NCBI GenBank assembly: GCA_035384605.1 | Contig: DAOOIV010000002.1 | Location: forward strand, 1-64,000 | Length of the DNA stretch: 64,000 nt | Source of the DNA: Phycisphaerae bacterium | Lineage (GTDB): Bacteria > Planctomycetota > Phycisphaerae > UBA1845 > PWPN01 | Direction: 5' to 3' | In this document: positions 17,401-25,861 of the stretch, one piece after another | How positions within the stretch are numbered: the stretch's first letter is position 1 | Layout of the letters: every line of letters begins with the position of its first letter | The notes under the pieces: generated by a model | The model's input: only the letters and a program-made list of their open reading frames with translations | Database searches by the model: none | Told to the model about the DNA's origin: nothing | Position numbers and translations under genes: made by a program

Positions 17401-19249
17401 CAGGTGTGACAACAAATGATGATATGCTTCGCGCCGTCAGTCTGGGCTTCACCCGCTCGACGGCCAGTGTCATCCGGTAATCAGCTCCCTCAAAACGGAA
17501 AGCCAACTGGGTCGGTACGCCCCCCAGGCCGTATTTCTCCTTTTCATGCTCGTCGAGCGGTTCAATCCGTTCGGTCTCGCTCGGCCTCACGGCAATGTCA
17601 TCCTTAACCGCCACGGCCAGCGCGCCACTTTCACGAGAGGCTCCCAGAACACCGAAGATCGGAAACGCCGTTTCTCTTGTCGTCCAGAGGGCCAGCCACC
17701 CGGCCGGCTGGTGTGAGGCCTGAAAATAGATTCGATACTCCTGCAGCGGTGCCACCCCCTGCGGGAGCCTGACGTGAACTCGTGTACCGCCTTTCGGGCG
17801 GTCAAAACGCTCGATCGGCAGTGTCTTGTTCTCGGCATCCGTGACGGTGGTGACATCCCACCCTTCCGGGACCGCGAAATCCAAGCTGAAGCGCTTCTCC
17901 TCTTTGGGCAGAATGGCAAAGCCGCCGCGCATCTCGTGCCCCTTGTCCGTCAGGGTCAGCAGAAGATTCGTGGTGACGAACATCTCGGCCTCGGGTTTGT
18001 GAAACTCGGCCAAGATGCTGAAATCGCGCTGCGGAGCATACCCCGCAATAATGGGTCGCACGCGAGGCGATCCCGGCTCCGCCTGAAACACCGAGGCCGG
18101 CAAAGCCCGTGTCAACACAAGCGTATCCACGGGAATCAGGCCGTCCGTCTTCAGGGACCGGGGTTGCAGACGATCCTCAAGCACCAGGCCGACAACAGAT
18201 ACCTGTCCCTCAACGTCGAGCGGAATCAACCTGGGCATGGACCATGCGTCAAGCTTGGGGGCGGCCCGAATCGCCGAAAGGCTCAAGACCACAAGCCCGG
18301 CCGTCTGCTCGCGCAAATGAATACGAAGAATGCGATCACCGCCGCTCGAATCAACGCTCCACCGCGCCATCTGCGGCGACTGGACATAAGTCACCTCGAA
18401 ACCCGCCGGCAACCGGAATTCGAACGCATCAACGGCCTTGTGGAGAGCCGTCATGGAGAAGGTCGCGTGCAACCGCTCATAGACTTGCGTCACTTCAGCC
18501 ACTATGACACTGCGAGCGACAACCACGCGTTCTTGCCGAAGCAGCTTGCTGTTCAGTGTCACGACCAGCGACACGTCCCCCTGCCGGGGAACGAGTTCGA
18601 AACGGGTGGCGCTGCCGTCCTGCTCAACCTCGCGGCTGATGGTTTCCGCACCCGCCTTGACCTCCACGTCACCCGGAACGGTCAGTCGCACTCTCGTGGC
18701 CGCCGGCGTCGGCAAACGGTAGTTGAGCACCTGCGTCGCCGCCGTCGTCTCCAGCGGCGCAACAAGCTCAAGCCGCAGGCTATGGAGGCCTTTGCCGCTC
18801 ACGAACAAGTCGAGATGACCGTCATCCGAGCGACCGATCGCGGCGTTGCCGCCATCAAGTTCCGCCTTGCGCAGCCCCACCCCCGCCAGATCCAGGGCCA
18901 AGGCATGAATGCCCGGCACGAGCACCTCGATCGAAAGCTCGCCTGTGATCGCCGCACGCCCGGCTTGGACTTCCACGCGATAATCGGCCGCAAGAATGGC
19001 CGCGTCGTGCCCGGGCCGAGCCTCCGCCTCGGCGACGGCCGCCTTCTTCAACTGCGCATATTCCTCTCGCGACAGGAGCACGCGCCGGGGCTGACCTTCA
19101 AGAATAACATTGAGATCTTCATATGGAACGTACAGCTCGCGAGCGGTCATTGCATCGCCGGTCCGCGTCAAGCCGATCCCGCTTGCCGCGGAGCCGCTCA
19201 AGTGCGGTATAGCGACCGCGGCCAGGAGTGGAAGGAGTGTCTTACGCAT
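11474..19249 (-). CDS. giant exported protein (2591 aa) with two tandem modules
   Basis: Very large exported protein of unknown function. It has an N-terminal signal peptide (LLPLLAAVAIPHLSGSAASG). The opening motif is ELYVPYEDLNVILEG..RVLLSREEYAQLKKAA, followed by a long beta-rich region. At about residues 1085-1190 there are several membrane segments (SLAWALAGLVILVGLARV; MVVAIIGVATILPLIAGSA) ending in a signal-peptide-like stretch LLVMLVLCPAAHA. A second module then begins with AQLLVPYDQFVELWNQAH. Near the C terminus come a coiled-coil-like part, a Gly/Met-rich run (MGGMGMGGMGG, about 2420-2440) and two or three membrane helices. The layout looks like a fusion of two formerly separate proteins. 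It overlaps its upstream neighbour by 8 bp (19242-19249), so the two form one transcript. Confidence 0.8.
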   Translation of the reverse strand: MRKTLLPLLAAVAIPHLSGSAASGIGLTRTGDAMTARELYVPYEDLNVILEGQPRRVLLSREEYAQLKKAAVAEAEARPGHDAAILAADYRVEVQAGRAAITGELSIEVLVPGIHALALDLAGVGLRKAELDGGNAAIGRSDDGHLDLFVSGKGLHSLRLELVAPLETTAATQVLNYRLPTPAATRVRLTVPGDVEVKAGAETISREVEQDGSATRFELVPRQGDVSLVVTLNSKLLRQERVVVARSVIVAEVTQVYERLHATFSMTALHKAVDAFEFRLPAGFEVTYVQSPQMARWSVDSSGGDRILRIHLREQTAGLVVLSLSAIRAAPKLDAWSMPRLIPLDVEGQVSVVGLVLEDRLQPRSLKTDGLIPVDTLVLTRALPASVFQAEPGSPRVRPIIAGYAPQRDFSILAEFHKPEAEMFVTTNLLLTLTDKGHEMRGGFAILPKEEKRFSLDFAVPEGWDVTTVTDAENKTLPIERFDRPKGGTRVHVRLPQGVAPLQEYRIYFQASHQPAGWLALWTTRETAFPIFGVLGASRESGALAVAVKDDIAVRPSETERIEPLDEHEKEKYGLGGVPTQLAFRFEGADYRMTLAVERVKPRLTARSISSFVVTPDFLIAHYEVFYEIQEAATRELALLLPKSMPESLVIRGLGPARLKEYSSQLDGDYRRWQILLAEPGRGSVRLAVDCRQPLTEEGTSTLSLPVVKAEGVSYQSGLVSVEGSAELNVEVKTDLGKADVGELVDAEYQPGKRLLGVYRFVGDQPAITVNVSRDVAYMLPAVIVQRAELATLLDAGGLAQTAARYALRTKAPFVQLELPSGSKLWSVEVDGLPAAPQREGESLMISLPAKAGGTLRDLRVVYETQIEGVALFGNLEVSAPRLRLRGEEEATAIDVPAADLLWRLYTPSGYEVLSTAGTVVTEQVTPSSLALSNVAQWLFKTGGGVNWFYGSSGLARARAMAKVGMRLKYGELNAVSQEEDKRPVWGVSMQPREAAIEPRQPAPPPPPPAVQTAGSPGQPRPSVALAPQAASTTKPPLKPQQAGIGWALSGVRSLRIELQRGGKEIVFHSLGEEPKLVVGVAHTRRSSSLAWALAGLVILVGLARVNWSVKSRATMVVAIIGVATILPLIAGSAALAQVLNPACYAGFALIPLYVAISVVRRLAVRFRPNSAVSNLVATAAATLLVMLVLCPAAHAEMSNDHMIRSLVERLQPPAPAGVPADAVIVPYDPKTGTGIRDAAQLLVPYDQFVELWNQAHPDRQIEAIKPPKSYGLAGATYMATLQGDEYLLVEGVMEIEVYTDEMVSIPLGLEGGVLAGATLDGRTARLSIATVSADQPSQAVQVPAKGKRPPRGSVFLLHVTGKGRHRLELSVRMRLDRPGGWRVAQGQLPAAPATALSLVIPQAQTELRIGQVADRRTLVTSGPGEVLNTALNADGKFDVSWRPKVGEAAIDRSLTVESSARFDVQEDGLMLDWTLRLSFRRGEREFFRFGLPTDYIVLQVTGSNVRGWETRDVDGRREIEVTLLKPAKDRDEIAVHLWHRGKVGDESFSTFELPMVSVPDAILHQGSVAIRRSPLLNLRTIEVSGVARTDLTDTSASRPADNTSPLGIRPYQAYRFAATPFVIRLEATPVSARVTARFQTILRVAERERMLESRVILKVEDRPLYQVRIALPADLKVDRVTAPGVFEWAIAQQAGGPLLNIYLAGGQRGDVPITLTGTLGKPGPVEQVPLPRLAVQDVAEQEGDIVVQGDPAYRIEAEDLVDCESVLLTRVFGWLTDAQRAPAQLAVHYRGDKYKGSVRVTQRQPDVSCHTVSSVRVTSRAIEETVLLDFNVRDAGIRELSFLLPAQMKDARISVPQLRLKTIQPTSDGTGAPIRVRLELQDRLMGQVRVLIENDRLLTAAVQSVPIPVVETGRTVRRYVVLESAGRSEVVIESSPGLDALTREQQEWRWLSSVLGGKVTQAYLVQPEAQQPALKFRTQERAVVETAGASIGLAETLMVVDAQGTYRAGQILRVNNATEQYLEILMPDGAVLWTARVAGEPVKPTQVPDRTKARHVRIPLIKTATGDLDYEVVLKYGGRLGPIGITGSVTFPVIETVNIEVALSQVRLYLPETHRWFRFGGTMRQAGDEVELAADYVTYQTRKARQLAEALSSADDYAKVRAAENVRVLGGQMQEFQSFNSAIVQEGRLRKELLSNAMVISQAGEQVKELAKVLEQGAVTDNRGDLNDYFAGQANTRSSNVVMELGTNFETGDASAATLQPGGDDGFSHDWFVANGLVSPAPQSIIWDAPATAPAEVQDLAGIQGVANLYFSVRQEGAKARQPAVPQVIQEAQMEDLRQSLDRVQVSARERKKEDVLDGKGDTLTRYQDVVRERASVSQRRSSMSYGHGVELGHRSTITLDAMDDADGDDAKDRSRYRGTMGGMGMGGMGGGMEGMGAGYGAYAGGGDVMTGGAGAGVLTARVPGGFSAKGLASLDVDIPVRGQVYFFTTPQGKAEITARAVSRGFLSNLRYLVVVLVLAGAALACYRALAQKAFTCCTSRRGAVVTIVLGLIAVIVGFLPVVGLLAVAVGLIVLIRARGKVAAGPLQAT

Positions 19250-22200
19250 GGCTTGAGTCTCCTTCCCTCACCTCTTTGTTCGCAGCATTTGTCTCGCTCG
19301 GCGAGCCCGCGTTTGGCCCCGGAGCAGCCGGTGAGACTCCTGCTCCTGCTCCTGCCGCCGCCGCTTGCATCCCCAGCCGGGCCAACTTCATCTGCTCGCG
19401 GGCCTGGCGACGGGCAATCAGGACCGGATCATATGGTCGAACACGAATGAAGTAATGCAGGCACCAGATGGTCAGCACGATCACGACCGCCGCCACAAGT
19501 TTTCCGTCAACGATTTGTCGACTCAGCGTCGGGAAGAAGATCCCTATTGCGATCAGCAAGACCACAAAGACGCCGCAGGCCGTCCACCGAACCGACGCCC
19601 TTGTCCATAGCAGCACCACGCCGGGCACCAGGACGATCGCCAACACCAGGAATGCGAGCCAGTCTTCGTCCATCGTGATGAGATGCAGCGCTCCCGCCGG
19701 CGGCGCCGCCGGACAAAGGGATGAGAACAGGTACATGCGTCCGTCGGTCTGGAACGTATCCACCGGGCCCGCCGCAGTGGAAACCCCTTCGTCAACCCAG
19801 GAAACCAACTGCGTATTCGTGCAACTCGCCGACGGTTGCCGATCAAACACCGGCCGCCATGTCCAGTCCATTTCATCCGTCCACGGACCGGTTGAACCCA
19901 GGTACGTCCATTCCGGAGGGAGAAATACGCACAGATATACCTTCTGCACTGCCGGTTCCGACGGGAAGGCCGGCGGAGACAGCCGCCGACCGGCCCCCGC
20001 AATCCGGTATCGCAGTTCAAGCAGGAACGGCTGCTCCGGATTGAGGCCGACGAGCGGCACAAAAAACTCATCCTTGTCGCCCCGCTCCAACGGAACCCGA
20101 CGACCGTTGATCCGAAGCGGCTCGCTGTCGAACTCCACCCCGCCGGGCAGGACCACCGCGAGCCGCTGGTGCGCGCTGCGGATTCTATAGAGCGCCTGCA
20201 CCGTCGTCTGACCGCCTCTGGTCACGACCATCTGTATCAATGCACGCTCGATACTCGTGCGTTTGACTTCTTCCAACTTGTAGCGCGTCACTTGGATGCG
20301 AAGCCGCCAGTCATCATGAAACTCGAAAGCCCTTGCCGCGTTCGGAACGCTCGCCCCAGGCATCAGGTCGTGCTGCGGGTCGATGGGTCGGACGCCCGTG
20401 GGCTCGCCGGTTTCCTGGACGTCAATGCTCTCGGCCTTGATCAGGACGATCTGACCCCAATGCCGGTCAACCTCTGCCGGTCTGAGCTGAGGGACCGCCA
20501 CTTCCACGCTCTTGCCGAGGTCAAGCTTGTCGATCTTCCTCTCCCACGTCAGACGAATCGCGACCGCGCCAAGGAATTCGGTCTCCCCCGTGAAACTCCA
20601 GGCGACGTGGTGCTCGCGAAGGTCCTTCGGCGGCGGTTCGATCACCTTGTCGCGTATCCCCGGCGAGTTGTTCCGTACGTCCGGGGCCAGATCGGCCGGA
20701 AGATCGATCCGCAGCGATTTGACCCCGCTGTATAAGATGTCGTAGAAGAAAGCGGCTTCGTACTTGACCACTCCCGAATCCACCGACGCCGTCAGCAGTT
20801 GGCGAGCAGTCACCTGAGGCTTACGCCGCTCGGCCAGCAGCGTCAGCGCGGCGGGCTCCTGCCCGAAGATGAACGCCAGAACGGGCCTCGCCCCGGCAAA
20901 CCGCTTCTCGCTGGGCGTTCCCATGCCCTGCACGGCCTCACCAAAAGACGCGGGCCGCAGGCCTTCCGTGGCTCCCGGATTGACCCGAAGTCCCTCCGGC
21001 GCGTGAATGATCATTCGCCCGATGCTTCGCTCAATGGCTTTGCCGGCCACGCGAGGCAGCGGTATCGCCAGGGCCGCGGGCTTGCCCGTCGGTGCAAGCA
21101 GATCGGGCTCCGTCAGCACCCTCTCCAACCGAACACCCAGACCCGCACGCCCCATCGCCTTACGCGAGAGGTTCATCACCAGCCTGGTCTTGTCGTCTCC
21201 CTGCCGATCATGCGTGTCGACCTGCACCGGAGCAATCCCGGGAGCCTCACGGCCGGCAACGTGCCTGATCTCAAAATCGGCCGGAACCGTCATCTCAAGC
21301 TGGAAAACACCCGCCTGCTCGATGGCGTACACGGCGAATACCTCGATGCTCAGCTTGTCCGGCTCCAGCAGAACCTCGACAAGCGAGTCAGTCGTGATCC
21401 GAGGCTGAATCTTCTCGATCTGAATACGCAGGTCGAAAGGCACCGCCCCATACCGGTACGCAAAACTCCACGGCGTCTTCGCAAGCGCAGACGGCAGTTC
21501 CCCGGCATCGATTTGGAGCACGCCCGTATGTCGTGTCGTCTCCGCTCGAAGTCCGGAAGCGACTTGGACCACTACAATGCCCTGTTGACGCCCCACGCCG
21601 ACGGCCTCAACCACTGCTATGCCCACCTCGCTGCGATCGGCCTCGCCCCGGAAATGTTCGAGCTCAACCATGACACGCTGGGAAGCTCGCGCCGCCTCAA
21701 AAAGCTGAACGGTGATGTGCTGTTTGCCATCGGCATCCTTGACCGTCCATTGACGCACGTTCGCATCCAGAACGTTGACAATCTTCTGCTCGGCCGGAAC
21801 CGCAATTACCAGTTGGCTGAGTTCGGCACGACTGATCTCATAGGTCAGCGCCGCCCGGGACCGGGTGACGCCCTCCTCGATAAGTACCTGCTGCTCTCCT
21901 TTTACACTGACCAGGGCCTCCAGGCCCGTTGCCCCCTCGGCCTTCGGCGTCCAATCCAGCCGAACGGACGACGCCGCCCCCACAAACGCGAGGACGACCG
22001 TCTCACTCGGCTGCGTCGCCGTACCGGAACCCCCGCCGGGTACTTCCGTCGCAGCGATCAGCGGCTCGATATTCACCTTGATGCCCGGCTCCGGGATGCG
22101 GATCGTCCATCTGCTGACCGGCGCCTGCGGGCACATGAAACGAACGCTGTTCTGGCCGGGCGCCTTGCTGTAGGCTTGAACGTATTCGAGCTTGACGTCG

Positions 22201-22739
22201 ACCGTCTCTGAACCATCCTCCGCCTTGTCGAGCAACAGCTTGTACCCTGCCTCCGGCTGGAAGATGATCCGCGCCGGCTTGCCGCCGATCGTGGCTCCTG
22301 TTATCGCCGATGTGGCAAGATGCAGCGGCACCTCCCTCCACCCTTTCTTCAGCAACTCAATCTTGAGGCTGGCCGTCACTCTTACAACATCCTTTGTCAC
22401 CACCGCGTCATGCGAAGCCTCTGTGATCAACGCATCCACGGGCGGTCCCACCTCTGGGGGTGGTTTTGTGCCTGCGCGGGCGGCCCGCCAAAGCTTCTCG
22501 AACTCCTCGTAGGGAAGAAACACACCTCGCCCTTGCTTCTCGAAAACCTCCCGCAGTTTCTCATACGGGATATAGATGCTCTGCTCGGTGAAGACCTGCG
22601 TGTCTGCAGGACGGCTGGCAACTCCGACAGCCGCCGACCCACCTGCCGCATAGGCAGTCGGCAGGATAAGAGCGGCAACAAACACGGCGAGGCTCCAAAA
22701 AAGGATACGGATCGATCGCGGCTGGGAACTGGTTTGCAT
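19242..22739 (-). CDS. large exported protein (1165 aa) sharing the module of the giant protein
   Basis: Exported protein of unknown function. It has a signal peptide (RILFWSLAVFVAALILPTAYA) and an opening motif QSIYIPYEKLREVFEKQ..GVFLPYEEFEKLWRAA. It continues with a beta-rich body and has about three C-terminal membrane helices (WLAFLVLAIVLVPGVVLLW; WTACGVFVVLLIAIGIFF; LVAAVVIVLTIWCLHYF), then an alanine/glycine-rich cytoplasmic tail. The start at 22739 is preferred over the ATG at 22745 because GAGGGA lies at better distance. The opening motif and the following strand pattern match both modules of the giant protein downstream, so the three are paralogous domains. It is the first gene after a structured leader (22870-22988). 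Confidence 0.8.
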   Translation of the reverse strand: MQTSSQPRSIRILFWSLAVFVAALILPTAYAAGGSAAVGVASRPADTQVFTEQSIYIPYEKLREVFEKQGRGVFLPYEEFEKLWRAARAGTKPPPEVGPPVDALITEASHDAVVTKDVVRVTASLKIELLKKGWREVPLHLATSAITGATIGGKPARIIFQPEAGYKLLLDKAEDGSETVDVKLEYVQAYSKAPGQNSVRFMCPQAPVSRWTIRIPEPGIKVNIEPLIAATEVPGGGSGTATQPSETVVLAFVGAASSVRLDWTPKAEGATGLEALVSVKGEQQVLIEEGVTRSRAALTYEISRAELSQLVIAVPAEQKIVNVLDANVRQWTVKDADGKQHITVQLFEAARASQRVMVELEHFRGEADRSEVGIAVVEAVGVGRQQGIVVVQVASGLRAETTRHTGVLQIDAGELPSALAKTPWSFAYRYGAVPFDLRIQIEKIQPRITTDSLVEVLLEPDKLSIEVFAVYAIEQAGVFQLEMTVPADFEIRHVAGREAPGIAPVQVDTHDRQGDDKTRLVMNLSRKAMGRAGLGVRLERVLTEPDLLAPTGKPAALAIPLPRVAGKAIERSIGRMIIHAPEGLRVNPGATEGLRPASFGEAVQGMGTPSEKRFAGARPVLAFIFGQEPAALTLLAERRKPQVTARQLLTASVDSGVVKYEAAFFYDILYSGVKSLRIDLPADLAPDVRNNSPGIRDKVIEPPPKDLREHHVAWSFTGETEFLGAVAIRLTWERKIDKLDLGKSVEVAVPQLRPAEVDRHWGQIVLIKAESIDVQETGEPTGVRPIDPQHDLMPGASVPNAARAFEFHDDWRLRIQVTRYKLEEVKRTSIERALIQMVVTRGGQTTVQALYRIRSAHQRLAVVLPGGVEFDSEPLRINGRRVPLERGDKDEFFVPLVGLNPEQPFLLELRYRIAGAGRRLSPPAFPSEPAVQKVYLCVFLPPEWTYLGSTGPWTDEMDWTWRPVFDRQPSASCTNTQLVSWVDEGVSTAAGPVDTFQTDGRMYLFSSLCPAAPPAGALHLITMDEDWLAFLVLAIVLVPGVVLLWTRASVRWTACGVFVVLLIAIGIFFPTLSRQIVDGKLVAAVVIVLTIWCLHYFIRVRPYDPVLIARRQAREQMKLARLGMQAAAAGAGAGVSPAAPGPNAGSPSETNAANKEVREGDSSHA

Positions 22740-22869
22740 TTTCATTCCCTCGAATCTTGACCGGCCTGACAATCTACACGACAGGAGAAGCGTCATTCAT
22801 TCCTACACCCCAATGCACCGGGGGTTGCTTAACTCGTCACGATGACATGACGTCAGGGTCGCCATGATC

Positions 22870-22988
22870 GGCAGGTCCCTACGTCGGTACGCAGGTAGAC
22901 TGCTCTGCCACTAAACCGCCGGCTTAGCCGCCCTGGCAGCGTCCTGCCCGTACAGCAGTTTAGACGAAAGCGCCCACCCGTGGTTTCG
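22870..22988 (-). ncRNA. candidate structured RNA or 5' leader of the giant-protein operon
   Basis: On the minus strand, CUAAACUGC (22963-22955) pairs with GCGGUUUAG (22919-22911) over 9 bp including one G-U wobble. It encloses two hairpins: GGCAG-gacg-CUGCC (22948-22935) and CGGC-uaa-GCCG (22930-22920). Together they form a three-way junction. One base upstream is a further hairpin, CGAAA..CCAC/GTGG..TTTCG (22988-22965). Downstream, GGCAG/CTGCC (22909-22870) closes another arm. The wobble pairs only in the minus-strand transcript; on the plus strand it would be a C-A mismatch. No known riboswitch class was recognised. The distance to the start codon is about 130 nt. Confidence 0.45.
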
Positions 22989-23694
22989 TTTTCCTGTAAC
23001 GGCCATGTAACTTTTTTCACCGGCGGCACCGAAGGCGCTCCTTCACCCATGACTCTTCGCTTACCTGGCTAAAGCCTTACGGCCAGAAAGCGGTGGGGTT
23101 TGCACGCATCTTTTTGGATCGCGCTCCGCTTGGGTTGCGGCCCGCAAAAAGGCGGTCCGCCTTAGTCTCTTCCGTCGCGACTGGTGCGCATTCTGCGCGC
23201 GCGTTCTGGTTACGGCTGAAGGCCGCCTTGGATTTCTGAGGTCTCCACAAGCGCCGCAGCCAACCAACCCTCGAAACGTGCATTCCCGCCCGCAAGAGCC
23301 GCGCATGACGCCTGGGTACCACTGGGCGCCTCAAACCACCCGAAAGGTTCCTGCGGGTTCAGGCGGGGGGCACTGGAAACCCGTCTGCCACCCCCCTGAC
23401 AGAGGGTCCGTGACAGTGCCCGGGTATGCAGCCGCTTCCGCACGTGTTGCAGACCCCGGACGCCGAAACGGCTCAAGCTGCACACCCAAGGTTCCTGCGC
23501 CAGGCACAGTCCGAAATCTGAGTCACGAGGGAATACGATTCTCACTTATTTATTTCTATTTTTGCTGTCTAAAGGCCCCCAACGTGCTCATCGCCAGGCT
23601 GCGAGCTGCCCCACCGGAGATCGCATATATAGGCTGGCCGACCTCGTTGGAGGTCTACCGGATGAAATGCCCCCCGGATATTTTGTCGACAAGG
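22989..23694. other. intergenic region between divergent genes, no gene seen
   Basis: About 700 bp without a supportable gene. Open frames on the minus strand (23061-23545) translate to basic, low-hydrophobicity text without motifs. A 12-mer AAGGTTCCTGCG occurs twice (23344-23355 and 23488-23499). An AT-rich patch lies at about 23540-23575. Confidence 0.5.
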
Positions 23695-23723
23695 TTGACT
23701 TGGCTCCGTTGACACGTTAAAAT
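23695..23723 (+). promoter_or_regulatory. sigma-70-type promoter of the second pseudopilin gene
   Basis: TTGACT (23695-23700), 17-nt spacer, TAAAAT (23718-23723). The start codon is 85 bp downstream. Confidence 0.5.
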
Positions 23724-23807
23724 ACTTGTGGTTGGCGAGTGTTCCGTCGGTGCCTGTCGGTTTGGAACGGCTGGCAACGCAAGAACAGCGAGGTGAGGGC
23801 CCCCATC

Positions 23808-24716
23808 ATGAAGCGTCTTTGTCGGATGACCAATAGTACGATTGCACCTTCTCGGCTCGGCTTTACCCTTATTGAGGTCCTAGTCGTTGTGGCCATCATC
23901 GCCCTTCTGATCGCCGTACTGCTCCCTTCTCTCAGCAAGGCGAAGGAAAAGGCCAGGCAGTCGGTGTGTTTGTCCAATCTCCACCAGCAGGGAATCGGCT
24001 TTGCGGCTTATGCCGCCGAGAATCGCCACATGCTCCCCATGGTGGGGCGTTTTAGGTACACGCTCGCCGAAGGCAAGTATTACACGTTGGGAGACCCCAA
24101 CCGAAGTGACTGGATCAAGGTCAACAACGGCCTCCTTTATCGCAAATACGTCGGCGGCAATCCCGAAGTATTCTATTGTCCCAGCAACACTGATGCCGAT
24201 GCGGATGGCGACCGCGGCATGGCTGTCTTCCTGCAAAGATACCAGCACCCGGCTGCCTCCGATCCCCAGTACGTTGACTCGCACAACGCAGCCAATTCTC
24301 CCATCGGTGCCTACACCTATGCTTTGCCCATCGCCGCAGGAAAGTCTCCCACGGACGCCGGAGCCAAGATGTACCCGGTCGAGGCGATGATCGGCGGGCC
24401 CTATTACTCCTACATGACGGATCCCACCGAGCTCGACCACCAGCAGGCTCTCGAGTTCCTCGGACACTTTCCCCAGTATCTTCGAGGTAAGCACAGCATG
24501 CACGCGCTGCTCACCGATGCCTATTTCGGCGGGTACAGGGGATATCACCTCAATGGGTTCAACGTCCTCTATGGCGACTACCACGCCAAGAGAGTTCCCG
24601 ACCCGGCGGGTAAGATCATCAAAGGCGTCGGCGGCGGGGCCGTCTATACGCCCGGAGAACTCGCCACCAAGGGCAAAGCGTTCATGGTCTGGGACTACTT
24701 CTCCCGAAATCCTTGA
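23808..24716 (+). CDS. type II secretion/pilin-like (prepilin) protein with H-X9-DG-type ending
   Basis: A 302-residue pseudopilin-like exported protein. The prepilin cleavage site RLG/FTLIEVLVVVAIIALLIAVLLPSL starts about 18 residues from the N terminus, a normal leader length. SKAKEKARQSVCLSNLHQQGIGFAAYAAEN follows, which is the usual planctomycete continuation. Late in the protein GYHLNGFNVLYGDYHAKRV corresponds to the H-X9-DG processing motif, with Asp-Tyr-His in place of Asp-Gly-His. The start at 23808 has a GAGGTGAGGG ribosome site. It stands alone with its own promoter and is not linked to a secretion operon. It resembles the protein at 62-1156 in family but not closely in sequence. 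Confidence 0.88.
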   Translation: MKRLCRMTNSTIAPSRLGFTLIEVLVVVAIIALLIAVLLPSLSKAKEKARQSVCLSNLHQQGIGFAAYAAENRHMLPMVGRFRYTLAEGKYYTLGDPNRSDWIKVNNGLLYRKYVGGNPEVFYCPSNTDADADGDRGMAVFLQRYQHPAASDPQYVDSHNAANSPIGAYTYALPIAAGKSPTDAGAKMYPVEAMIGGPYYSYMTDPTELDHQQALEFLGHFPQYLRGKHSMHALLTDAYFGGYRGYHLNGFNVLYGDYHAKRVPDPAGKIIKGVGGGAVYTPGELATKGKAFMVWDYFSRNP

Positions 24717-24794
24717 ACAACGGCTAAGCCCGCCGGCCGCAACCGAGGTTCTTCCGCCTCTATCCGGACCGGGCGGAAAACCCGCGCCAGATGG

Positions 24795-25556
24795 TTACCC
24801 ACTGGAATATGGGGAGAACGGCGGCGGAATCTCCCACGAACCCAGCATGGCAATCATGTCCTTGACGCCCACCGGGCGAGGCAGACAGTACAGCTCCCCG
24901 TACCGGTAGCCGGCTTGGCCGCCCTCCGCGCCTGCCACGCTGGTTACGTAATGTCGGAGTCGATCAAATCGCTGGCCGTCGAACTGCGAACGGTAACAAC
25001 GAATCGCCTCAAGCTTACGTTCCAGTGTGTCCGTGATATCCACCACGAACTGCCCATGAAAGTGCATCCGCTCTGCGGCCGACGGGATCGGGCGATAGAC
25101 GAGATGATCGATCCGGTGCGGGGATGTGTGGCCAAAACGGTCATCCCACTTGGTGAGCTGTGAGTAGAAGCGCGCCGCCTCAACTATTAGCTGTGCCTGA
25201 TAGTGGTCGGGAGAAGCCGCGGTCGTCCGCCCTGCCAGGCCGACCAGGATCCGCGGGCGATATCGTCGCAAGATTGTTGCCAGCGCATAGCGGGCCGGCG
25301 GCCCATCCATGAGTTCGCGGTTTGTCAGCGGCAGGATCTCGCACACCGCCGCCCCCAGCACTTCTGCCGCTTTCACGGCCTCCTGCGATCGGCGTTCGGG
25401 CGACCCGTTCGGCGTCGGCTCGCCATTGGTCAAATGAACCATTCCCACCTGATAGCCTTTGTCCGCCAGCGAAGCAATCGTGCCTCCACAGCCGATTTCC
25501 AGGTCGTCGGGGTGAGGTGCGGCAAAAACGATATCCAGTTGTCGGTCGTCCATCAT
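24795..25556 (-). CDS. PIG-L/LmbE family deacetylase (BshB1-like)
   Basis: Zinc-dependent N-acetyl-sugar deacetylase of 253 aa. The zinc motif is AAPHPDDLEIGCGGTIA near the N terminus. Further signatures are GYQVGMVHLTNGEPTPNG, RSQEAVKAAEVLGA and SPDHYQAQ, which supplies the third metal ligand. BshB1 relatives deacetylate GlcNAc-malate in bacillithiol synthesis and look like this. No bshA or bshC is in the window, so the substrate is open. The start is ATG 25556 or 25553 (MMDDRQ); the longer frame adds a segment without motifs. Confidence 0.85.
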   Translation of the reverse strand: MMDDRQLDIVFAAPHPDDLEIGCGGTIASLADKGYQVGMVHLTNGEPTPNGSPERRSQEAVKAAEVLGAAVCEILPLTNRELMDGPPARYALATILRRYRPRILVGLAGRTTAASPDHYQAQLIVEAARFYSQLTKWDDRFGHTSPHRIDHLVYRPIPSAAERMHFHGQFVVDITDTLERKLEAIRCYRSQFDGQRFDRLRHYVTSVAGAEGGQAGYRYGELYCLPRPVGVKDMIAMLGSWEIPPPFSPYSSG

Positions 25557-25861
25557 GATCTCGATCCCAAGGCAAAGGCCGGGCGATTCTCGGGTTAACC
25601 TCATGGACACTATAGGCCCTGCCGGCACCTGGGAAAAGACGGCCGTCCGCGCTTATCGGCCCCACTTAATGTCTTATCGCTGCGGCGGTCCCCCGCCTCG
25701 GAAAACGCCGTCATCCTCCCGTCAGGCCGGAATGACAACTCCGCGGGACGGTCACCAGGCGGACAAACACGAGCGGGACTAAACACGCATGCTTCGAGAA
25801 CCGATCCAACCCCCGGCGCCAAGGCATTTGCCCTGGGCCGATAATCGACAAGGAGAGTGCA

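Noticed and set aside
17774..19450. A 558-codon open frame on the plus strand opposite the giant gene
   Set aside because: Its translation is Arg/His/Gln-rich without motifs, and the opposite frame is a convincing exported protein. It is a GC-driven shadow.
22862..22963. A possible tRNA in reverse, suggested by GGCAGAGCAGTCTACC text
   Set aside because: No T-loop GTTCGAATC-type sequence or acceptor pairing. The three-way junction reading fits better.
23061..23545. Two overlapping minus-strand open frames in the gap before the second pseudopilin
   Set aside because: No ribosome site, no hydrophobic or family pattern, and a 12-mer repeat lies within.
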